64,000 nt of DNA from Ktedonobacter racemifer DSM 44963 (GTDB lineage: Bacteria; Chloroflexota; Ktedonobacteria; Ktedonobacterales; Ktedonobacteraceae), in assembly GCF_000178855.1 (NCBI RefSeq), contig NZ_ADVG01000003.1:186001-250000 (forward strand), written 5' to 3'. Positions 35,278 to 41,616 of this stretch are shown here, in pieces. Every line of letters starts with the position of its first letter. Position 1 is the stretch's first letter. The notes beneath the pieces were generated by a model. That model saw nothing but the letters and a program-made list of their open reading frames with translations, ran no database searches and had not been told where the DNA came from. Made by a program: the position numbers and the translations under genes.

Positions 35278-35526
35278 ATTCCTTCAACTTTCTTGACTGA
35301 CACTGCTCCTCATAATTTACCACATCCGGTGAAGCTACTTAGCAAATTATTGTAGTATAAAACATACAGCAAATTCTATTTAAAGTAGCAGAGTTGTAAA
35401 AACCATTATTATATTTTATACTTATGCTACAGGCGTCTTCCTTAATTAGATGCTTTCTCCCCCTTTAGAGGGTTCTCTTGTGGTGATTGGCAGAAGATGT
35501 TGTGAGATGAAAGGAGAGACTCTCTC
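35278..35526. other. Intergenic with the conserved protealysin leader
   Basis: AT-rich region between the divergent LysE and first M4 genes. The last part (35493-35517) is identical, except for one base, to 37491-37515 upstream of the second M4 gene. Confidence 0.55.
35493..35517 (+). promoter_or_regulatory. Conserved 25-nt leader with ribosome binding site, copy 1
   Basis: The 25 bases end in AAAGGAGA and differ at one position from 37491-37515. They precede the ATG of each M4 protease, so both leaders descend from a common duplication or are kept for control of translation. Confidence 0.7.
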
Positions 35527-36648
35527 ATGAAGCGCTCCACCCGACACTCCAGGTATGGTATTGTTCCACCATACATCCTGTCTTCTATCGCAAATCATGG
35601 CACGGCAGAACAGCGTGTGCGTGCCCTCAAGACGCTGCAACATCAGCAACAGCAGCATATTCACTCAACACGTGGGATAAGTGCACGGGCTGATACTCCT
35701 GCCAGGTCCGACAAGGAAGATCACACCATCCTGGCTCAACAGCCTAAACGTACCGTCTATGATGCGCAACACACCGGTCGACTTCCAGGAAAAATCGTCC
35801 AAAGAGAGGGACAGGGCTCTAACAGCGATATCGCTGTAAATGAAGCGTACAGAGGCCTGGGCTGGACATTCAATCTCTTCAAACAGAAATTCAAACGCAA
35901 CTCTATCGATAACAAAGGTCTCGCCCTCAAAGCCAGCATTCACTACAACCAGGACTATGATAATGCCTTCTGGGATGATGTGGGCAAGTGTGTGGTCTTT
36001 GGGGATGGCGATGGCGATTACTTCAACCGCTTTACCATTGCCCTTGAAGTCATTGGGCATGAGCTAACACACGGAGTTACAGGTAATGAAGCCAATCTCG
36101 ACTATAATGACCAGCCAGGCGCGCTCAATGAATCCATCTCAGATGTCTTTGGCTCTCTGGTGAAGCAGTTCTCTCTTAATCAAAGCTCAGAGGAGTCCGA
36201 CTGGCTGATTGGCAAGGGACTGTTTACCAGCAAGGTTCAGGGGCAGGCTCTGCGCTCCATGAAAGCTCCTGGCACGGCCTATGATGACCCCGTTCTGGGG
36301 AAGGATCCTCAACCTGCGAGCATGGATGGCTACGTTGATACGAACGACGATAATGGAGGCGTACATATCAACTCAGGCATTCCCAATCACGCCTTTTACC
36401 TGGTCGCCAGCACGCTAGGAGGCTATGCCTGGGAGAAAGCCGGCCTCATCTGGTATAAAACCTTGACTGACCCAGATCTGGAGACCAGTGCCAACTTTAG
36501 CGATTTCGCCCAGCTCACTATCAAGCAAGCCGAAGCCCTTTACGGCGCCAAGAGCCTCGAGAAACAGGCTGTACAGCAAGCCTGGGAGACCGTCAAAGTC
36601 CTTGGGGCCACAACGTCCCATTCTCACGAAGAGGAAGCCGCCGACTGA
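35527..36648 (+). CDS. Protealysin-like M4 metalloprotease (copy 1)
   Basis: A 373-residue thermolysin-family (M4) protease. The zinc motif is H178-E179-L-T-H182 and the third ligand Glu is E202 in GALNESISD; the catalytic histidine region is GGVHINSGIPNHAFY. There is no signal peptide. The short propeptide has I-V-P-P-Y-I-L at residues 12-18, like the PPL motif of protealysins, which are made in the cytoplasm and self-process. The protein is shorter than secreted thermolysins. Neighbour: a paralogue at 37526 with an inhibitor gene. A terminator hairpin with a T tract follows at 36683-36722. Confidence 0.92.
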   Translation: MKRSTRHSRYGIVPPYILSSIANHGTAEQRVRALKTLQHQQQQHIHSTRGISARADTPARSDKEDHTILAQQPKRTVYDAQHTGRLPGKIVQREGQGSNSDIAVNEAYRGLGWTFNLFKQKFKRNSIDNKGLALKASIHYNQDYDNAFWDDVGKCVVFGDGDGDYFNRFTIALEVIGHELTHGVTGNEANLDYNDQPGALNESISDVFGSLVKQFSLNQSSEESDWLIGKGLFTSKVQGQALRSMKAPGTAYDDPVLGKDPQPASMDGYVDTNDDNGGVHINSGIPNHAFYLVASTLGGYAWEKAGLIWYKTLTDPDLETSANFSDFAQLTIKQAEALYGAKSLEKQAVQQAWETVKVLGATTSHSHEEEAAD

Positions 36649-36682
36649 TCGCTCCCCCATAGATGCCCATTATAAGAGTAAA

Positions 36683-36722
36683 AGAGACGCTCTCCCTGGG
36701 GAGAGCGTCTCTTGTTTTTTTT
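36683..36722 (+). terminator. 13-bp hairpin with T tract after M4 copy 1
   Basis: Arms 36683-36695 and 36700-36712 with a CTGG loop, then TGTTTTTTTT. This is the classical terminator shape and the shortest stem of this kind in the window. It also separates the convergent RRM gene. Confidence 0.85.
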
Positions 36723-36742
36723 GCTGTTAGCGGTCTGAGTGC

Positions 36743-37072
36743 TTAGTAGCGGTCGCGGTAACCGCCGCCACCACCACCATTTGAGCGACGATCGCGGCTC
36801 TGGTAGCCGCCACCACCACCACCGGGAGCGCGGCGCTCGCGCGCCTCGTTGACCGTAATGGTGCGGTTGCCCAGGGTTGAGCCGTTCAACTGCTCGATAG
36901 CCACGCGGGCCTCGTCATCGCTGCTCATCTCAACAAAGCCGAAGCCTTTGCTGCGCCCGGTCTCACGATCGGTGATGACTGTGGCGAAGGTAACCTGGCC
37001 GATCTGCTCAAAAAGCTGGATCAGATCCTGCTCGGTTGACTGGTAGGGGAGGCCCCCAACGTAAATTCTCAT
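36743..37072 (-). CDS. RRM-type RNA-binding protein
   Basis: A 109-residue protein with one RNA-recognition motif and a glycine-rich tail. RNP2 is IYVGGL (residues 3-8) and RNP1 is KGFGFVEM (about residues 43-50); the tail has GGGGGG runs and RD/RS/RY pairs, as in cyanobacterial Rbp proteins. Such proteins bind single-stranded RNA and often accumulate in cold. The ATG at 37072 has GGAGC upstream; the longer form from 37126 has no homology. It is convergent with M4 copy 1. Confidence 0.93.
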   Translation of the reverse strand: MRIYVGGLPYQSTEQDLIQLFEQIGQVTFATVITDRETGRSKGFGFVEMSSDDEARVAIEQLNGSTLGNRTITVNEARERRAPGGGGGGYQSRDRRSNGGGGGGYRDRY

Positions 37073-37341
37073 CTTAATTCTGCTCCTGTGCTGACATCTC
37101 TCGACAATTGATGCTCGTGAAACCAACTCTCACAGGAGCGATCCAATTCCTTCTGATGCCATACGTTATCAAAAACAACATATAGGGATAGTCTATTCCC
37201 TGAAAGGCATAACGTCAAGACTATTTTTGTGCAGAATGGAACCTTTTTATCATTGTGTGACAAAATTACTTATCCGAACCAGGCGGCTAGCCGGAATTAC
37301 TCGGCGGGACTTCTCACTACTACGTGGCTCGCTTGCTTATA

Positions 37342-37390
37342 TTAATGTGTGGCGTGAAGATGCCGCTGGCATTTTCACGCCACACATTAA
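37342..37390 (+). terminator. Hairpin with T tract in a divergent region
   Basis: Arms 37342-37358 and 37374-37390 are perfect (17 bp). A G-T pair and five more pairs extend the stem to a GCT loop. CTCTTTTTT follows. No plus-strand gene ends here, so it may finish a small RNA. Confidence 0.65.
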
Positions 37391-37490
37391 CTCTTTTTTG
37401 TACATTTTTCCGCTTTATGTGTTATATTTAGAGTACAAGTAACTGACACAAAACTGCGCATCCTACACAGAGTGTTGACCAGGGTTGGTT

Positions 37491-37515
37491 GAAGATGTTG
37501 TGAGACGAAAGGAGA
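37491..37515 (+). promoter_or_regulatory. Conserved 25-nt leader with ribosome binding site, copy 2
   Basis: It matches 35493-35517 at 24 of 25 positions and ends in AAAGGAGA before the ATG at 37526. Confidence 0.7.
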
Positions 37516-37525
37516 CACTCTTCTC

Positions 37526-38794
37526 ATGCAACAGCAGTTCACGCCACGCATTCTACGCACAATTGTCCCACCACACATACTCTCCTCCATTGCGGAACGT
37601 GGCACGCTCCAACAACGCGACCGCGCGTTGAAATCACTGGAACTTGACCAATACGTACGTGCTGCCCGCTCTCGTTCCATCCCCTTGCTACAGGCGCAAT
37701 TGCCACAAACCACCGTCGCCAAGGCCGTCGGACCAGAACGCTCCATCTACGACGCGCAACAGGCAACCGATCTCCCCGGCAGCTTGATTCGCCATGAGGG
37801 GCAGACTCCTATCACTGATAAAGCGGGGAATGAAGCTTATGATGGCCTAGGATGGACCTATAGCTTCTACCAACAGGTCTATAGCCGTAACTCCATCGAC
37901 AACAAAGGCTTATCCTTGGATGCCTCCATTCACTATGATGTCAGCTATAACAATGCCTTCTGGGATGGTGGACAAATGGTCTTTGGAGACGGCGATGGCG
38001 ACACCTTCAATCGCTTTACCATTGCCCTTGAAGTCATTGGGCATGAGCTAACACACGGAGTTACAGGTAGTGAAGCCAATCTCGACTATAATGACCAGCC
38101 GGGCGCGCTCAATGAATCCATCTCAGATGTCTTTGGCTCCCTGGTCAAACAGTTTTCGCTCAACCAGAGTGCCGATCAGGCCGACTGGCTGATTGGTAAA
38201 GGCCTGTTTACAGACAAGGTTCAGGGAGAGGCGCTACGCTCCCTGAAAGCGCCTGGTACCGCCTACGATGATCCCATTCTGGGGAAAGATCCCCAACCTG
38301 CCACCATGGATGGCTATGTTGACATGACCGACGATAATGGTGGTGTACATGTAAACTCGGGAATTCCGAATCATGCCTTTTACCTGGCTGCTATCGCGAT
38401 AGGTGGTCGCGCCTGGGAGAAAACGGGGCGCATCTGGTATATAACATTGTGTGATCGCGCCTTAAAGTCGTCCGCCAACTTTAGTGACTTTGCGACACTG
38501 ACCGTCAAGCACGCGTCCGCACTCTATGGAGCCAACAGCCAGGAACAACAGGCGATTCAGAAAGCCTGGGAGACTGTCAAGGTATTGAAAACCAGCATTG
38601 GCACCATCCCCACGGGTGGCACAGATGCAACGACTGGAATAGTGACTACGACGCCTGGTAATACAGGCAGTTCAAACTGGCCCATTCCAGATGACTCTGA
38701 AGACAATGCTCCCTGGCAGTTTCCCCAGGATACTCCTGAGAATTTACCTCAAAATTTATCGGAGGAGCCAGATGAAAGTGACGCTGCGGACTGA
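37526..38794 (+). CDS. Protealysin-like M4 metalloprotease (copy 2)
   Basis: A 422-residue M4 protease paralogous to the gene at 35527. H173-E174-L-T-H177 and GALNESISD carry the zinc ligands; the propeptide has IVPPHIL in the position of the protealysin PP motif. No signal peptide is seen. Compared with copy 1 it has an extra acidic, Pro/Asn-rich C-terminal tail of about 70 residues (NWPIPDDSEDNAPWQFPQ and following). The stop overlaps the start of the emfourin-like gene by 23 bp, so protease and inhibitor are translationally coupled. A 128-bp segment over the active site is nearly identical to copy 1. Confidence 0.92.
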   Translation: MQQQFTPRILRTIVPPHILSSIAERGTLQQRDRALKSLELDQYVRAARSRSIPLLQAQLPQTTVAKAVGPERSIYDAQQATDLPGSLIRHEGQTPITDKAGNEAYDGLGWTYSFYQQVYSRNSIDNKGLSLDASIHYDVSYNNAFWDGGQMVFGDGDGDTFNRFTIALEVIGHELTHGVTGSEANLDYNDQPGALNESISDVFGSLVKQFSLNQSADQADWLIGKGLFTDKVQGEALRSLKAPGTAYDDPILGKDPQPATMDGYVDMTDDNGGVHVNSGIPNHAFYLAAIAIGGRAWEKTGRIWYITLCDRALKSSANFSDFATLTVKHASALYGANSQEQQAIQKAWETVKVLKTSIGTIPTGGTDATTGIVTTTPGNTGSSNWPIPDDSEDNAPWQFPQDTPENLPQNLSEEPDESDAAD

Positions 38795-39086
38795 AGGCGG
38801 CCTGGCATACTTCCCAGGCATGACAAAGTCGCATGTTCTGGATAGCACGTCTCTCTCCCCTCAGGAGGTTAAGGAGCTACAACGCTTGCTTGACAAAGTG
38901 CGCGTCTTCGATCACTCACGACCATCGAAGCACACGTGCCGCGGGGCCGACCAGATGCACTATATGCTTACAGTCGATGATGGAGCCAACCACTATAGTT
39001 TGCAGGTCTGCGATCCCGTGCAGGACCCGCAAATAAAGGCCCTCCTCTCGTTTGTCAAAGATCGCCTGCGCGTCAAAAGAGAGTAA
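38772..39086 (+). CDS. Emfourin-like protealysin inhibitor
   Basis: A 104-residue protein starting within the protease gene at an ATG with GGAGG seven nt upstream. It fits the emfourin (M4in) pattern: MKVTLRTEGGLAYFPGM at the start, SLSPQEVKELQRLLDKVRVF as the helix, CRGADQMHYMLTVDDG and a final helix DPQIKALLSFVKDRL. In Serratia the protealysin gene is followed by emfourin, which blocks the protease. The order here is the same, so an inhibitor role is likely. A longer frame from 38691 is rejected because it lies within the protease tail and lacks a ribosome binding site. Confidence 0.8.
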   Translation: MKVTLRTEGGLAYFPGMTKSHVLDSTSLSPQEVKELQRLLDKVRVFDHSRPSKHTCRGADQMHYMLTVDDGANHYSLQVCDPVQDPQIKALLSFVKDRLRVKRE

Positions 39087-39091
39087 AATAT

Positions 39092-39139
39092 GTCTATGAT
39101 GAATGCGTGGGCACGCGTGCCCACACATTCATCATAGAC
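39092..39139 (+). terminator. 24-bp hairpin with one mismatch after the emfourin gene
   Basis: Arms 39092-39115 and 39116-39139 meet at the centre (GCACGCGTGC); the single mismatch is C39106/A39125. It ends the M4-emfourin operon just before the aidB-like gene. Confidence 0.75.
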
Positions 39140-39161
39140 GTTTACTGCAAAGGAGCACTTC

Positions 39162-40820
39162 ATGGACGTATTCGCTCATCCAGCTATTTCGACGCATACT
39201 GTTGCCAATCAGCCACCACCTCTTGTTCAATACAACCCCTTTACCCTCGATAGCGCGCTCGTCGCCGGAATACAACGCGAAGGCGCTGGCTGGGCTGAAG
39301 AGCGCCTAAGCGAGTTGGGACGCTACCTGGGCAGCAGTGAGGTTATCACTCAGGGCTTTGAGGCTAATACCTATCCACCCGAGCTTCACACGCACGACCG
39401 CTATGGCCATCGCATCGATGAAGTAAGCTTTCACCCAGCCTGGCATCAGCTTATGGGAGCGGCAGTGAATTGGGGAACACACGCGCTCTCCTGGCGCGAG
39501 GATCGTCCCGGTGCGCAGGTTGCACGCGCGGCAGGCTTCTATCTCTTTACCCAGGTGGAAGCGGGTCACGGCTGCCCGATCTCGATGACGCATGCCGCCA
39601 TTCCGGTCCTGCGCCACCAGCCGGAGCTAGCCGAGACCTGGCTCCCCGGCCTCCTCTCACTCGAATACGACTTCGGTCTGCGACCAGCCACAGAGAAGCG
39701 CGGCCTTCTCTGCGGCATGGGCATGACCGAGAAACAGGGTGGCTCCGATGTACGCGCCAATACGACTCGCGCCGTTCCTGCTGGCGAGTTGGGCGCGGGC
39801 ACCTATCTGCTCACTGGTCATAAATGGTTCTGCTCTGCCCCTATGTGCGATGTCTTTCTCGTCCTGGCCCAGGCCCCCGGCGGACTCTCCTGCTTCCTGC
39901 TGCCACGTGTCCTCCCCGATGGCACACGCAATTCCTTCTTCATTCAGCGTCTGAAAGATAAGCTTGGCAATCGCTCCAATGCCTCCAGCGAGGCCGAGTT
40001 TCAGCAGACCGTGGCCTTCCTGGTCGGCGAAGAGGGCCAGGGCGTGCGCACGATCATTGAGATGGTGAATTACACACGCCTAGATTGTATCCTGGGCAGC
40101 ACGGCCATGATGCGCCAGGCCCTGACCCAGGCCCTGCATCATACGCGTCACCGCCAGGCCTTCGGCCGGCCTCTGCTCGATCAGTCCCTGATGCGCAATG
40201 TGCTCGCTGACCTCTCGCTCGAAGTCGAAGCGGCGATCACCCTGGCGCTGCGCCTCGCTCGCGCCTGCGACCAGGCTCCCACCAGCACACATGAGGAACA
40301 CATCAAGCGCCTGGGGACGGCGCTCGGCAAATACTGGGTAACCAAGCGCGGCCCCACGTGCGTGGCGGAGGCACTTGAGTGCCTGGGTGGAAATGGCTAC
40401 GTCGAAGAGAGTATCATGCCACGCCTCTACCGCGAGATGCCGCTTAACTCCATCTGGGAGGGCTCTGGCAACGTCAACTGCCTCGATGTCCTGCGTGCCC
40501 TCGCCAAACAACCCCAGGTCCTGGAGAGCTTCTTTACTGAGGTCGCGCCCGCCCGCGCCGCGAACAAACACCTCTCTGATGCGGTCCAGGCTCTGCAACA
40601 AGAGCTTTCGCACCTGGATAACATCGAGTGGCGTGCCCGCTTCCTCGTAGAGCGCATGGCCCTGATACTCCAGGGCGCGCTCCTGGTCCAGCACGCACCT
40701 GCACCGCTTGCCGACGCCTTCTGCACCTCGCGCCTGGGTGGCACCTGGGGTCACGCCTTCGGCACCCTCCCTCCTGGCATCGACTCCCAGGCCATCCTGG
40801 CCCGCTCCCTTCCCTCTTAA
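39162..40820 (+). CDS. aidB: AidB-like acyl-CoA dehydrogenase-fold flavoprotein
   Basis: A 552-residue protein of the acyl-CoA dehydrogenase superfamily. The stretch GMGMTEKQGGSDVRANTTRA is the AidB signature, and GHKWFCSAPMCDVFLVLAQA follows. The C-terminal half has RQAFGRPLLDQSLMRNVLAD and ECLGGNGYVEESIMPRLYRE, the FAD contact region with the usual catalytic Glu area, then LNSIWEGSGNVNCLDVLRAL. E. coli AidB binds DNA and is induced by alkylation; some homologues have weak isovaleryl-CoA dehydrogenase activity. AAAGGAG precedes the ATG. It has its own terminator, a perfect palindrome. Confidence 0.9.
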   Translation: MDVFAHPAISTHTVANQPPPLVQYNPFTLDSALVAGIQREGAGWAEERLSELGRYLGSSEVITQGFEANTYPPELHTHDRYGHRIDEVSFHPAWHQLMGAAVNWGTHALSWREDRPGAQVARAAGFYLFTQVEAGHGCPISMTHAAIPVLRHQPELAETWLPGLLSLEYDFGLRPATEKRGLLCGMGMTEKQGGSDVRANTTRAVPAGELGAGTYLLTGHKWFCSAPMCDVFLVLAQAPGGLSCFLLPRVLPDGTRNSFFIQRLKDKLGNRSNASSEAEFQQTVAFLVGEEGQGVRTIIEMVNYTRLDCILGSTAMMRQALTQALHHTRHRQAFGRPLLDQSLMRNVLADLSLEVEAAITLALRLARACDQAPTSTHEEHIKRLGTALGKYWVTKRGPTCVAEALECLGGNGYVEESIMPRLYREMPLNSIWEGSGNVNCLDVLRALAKQPQVLESFFTEVAPARAANKHLSDAVQALQQELSHLDNIEWRARFLVERMALILQGALLVQHAPAPLADAFCTSRLGGTWGHAFGTLPPGIDSQAILARSLPS

Positions 40821-40830
40821 TAAAATACAT

Positions 40831-40876
40831 AGAGATAGAAGCGGTTTGCGTACGTACGCAAACCGCTTCTATCTCT
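40831..40876. terminator. Perfect 46-nt palindrome after aidB
   Basis: The two halves (40831-40853 and 40854-40876) are exact complements with no spacer; the centre is GCGTACGTACGC. It begins 10 bp after the aidB stop and touches the stop of a possible small gene on the minus strand. Confidence 0.75.
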
Positions 40877-41196
40877 TATCCCAACTCTGTTGGTAATGAG
40901 ACACATCTTCTTCCATTCCAAAACATCAAACGCACCTCCATTCCTGCCAGATTGTTATTAGACCTGGTCATAGCGGAATGTGGTAAGGGCCATGCTAGCC
41001 TTGTAGTGTTACGCTGTTCTACTCGTTCACTACAAAACAGTAAGCAGCATACCAGAAGAACAGCCAACACCCAGCCAAACGCTCGATTATGACGCATATC
41101 TGACGCCATTGCACCAGAAGTATATGGAATCAATAGAGGGAGTACAATCATTGCTAATAGCTCGAAGAGCCTGGTAAGCAATATCAGATATGTCAT
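40876..41196 (-). CDS. Possible small membrane protein (uncertain)
   Basis: A 106-residue frame with two hydrophobic segments (LILLTRLFELLAMIVLPLLI and WVLAVLLVCCLLFC) and a polar tail. No family is recognised and the ribosome binding site is poor. In its favour, the stop codon sits directly on the palindrome 40831-40876, the same arrangement seen for accepted minus-strand genes in this window. It could also be chance. Confidence 0.35.
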   Translation of the reverse strand: MTYLILLTRLFELLAMIVLPLLIPYTSGAMASDMRHNRAFGWVLAVLLVCCLLFCSERVEQRNTTRLAWPLPHSAMTRSNNNLAGMEVRLMFWNGRRCVSLPTELG

Positions 41197-41616
41197 AGTG
41201 ATGTAGAAAAACCTCTTTCACTGATTGTGGAATCCTTTCCCTCCGCACATGCCATACAGGCAACATTTCCATACATGCCTGCACCCATCCATAAGGAGAA
41301 CGCTTTCTCCCTTTACCTATCATTTCCTCTCCGTAAGCGTTCTCAAGCTATTTATAGTATCGGCTTATGTATATCAACGAGACGTATAGGCCTCAAGAGA
41401 ACTCATAAAAATATGCTCAACATCTTGATGTGGTCATGCTATTTTTCGCACCAAGTTTGGCTCCTGGTCTTTCCCGGTCTGGTAGAGCCAGGAAGAAGAA
41501 AGAGGCTTGCCAAAAGCGGAAAAAGCAGATACCATAGCCGCAGAAGACATTTCTTGTGCCGTGGAGGCCCGCTACTGGCGTACGCCAGTAGCGGGCCTCT
41601 GGAAAGATCGTGCCTG
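41197..41616. other. Leader region of the STAND gene
   Basis: A frame continuous with the STAND gene runs from 41227 but its codons give no homology, so this is read as non-coding leader. It contains the perfect 36-nt palindrome at 41564-41599. Confidence 0.45.
41564..41599. repeat. Perfect 36-nt palindrome centred on GGCGTACGCC
   Basis: Halves 41564-41581 and 41582-41599 are exact complements. It ends 17 bp before the ATG of the STAND gene, so it is in its 5' leader. The same core recurs at 1641-1656, 11438-11453 and 53325-53375. Confidence 0.8.

Larger units (their letters stand above)
37073..37525. other. Divergent intergenic region with a long hairpin
   Basis: 453 bp between the divergent RRM and second M4 genes. 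It contains a 23-bp hairpin with T tract (37342-37390) and the second copy of the conserved leader (37491-37515). No gene is recognised. Confidence 0.5.

Noticed and set aside
41227..41616. In-frame 130-residue extension of the STAND protein
   Set aside because: The translation has no homology, crosses the perfect palindrome at 41564-41599 and lacks a ribosome binding site; the ATG at 41617 fits the HTH start.
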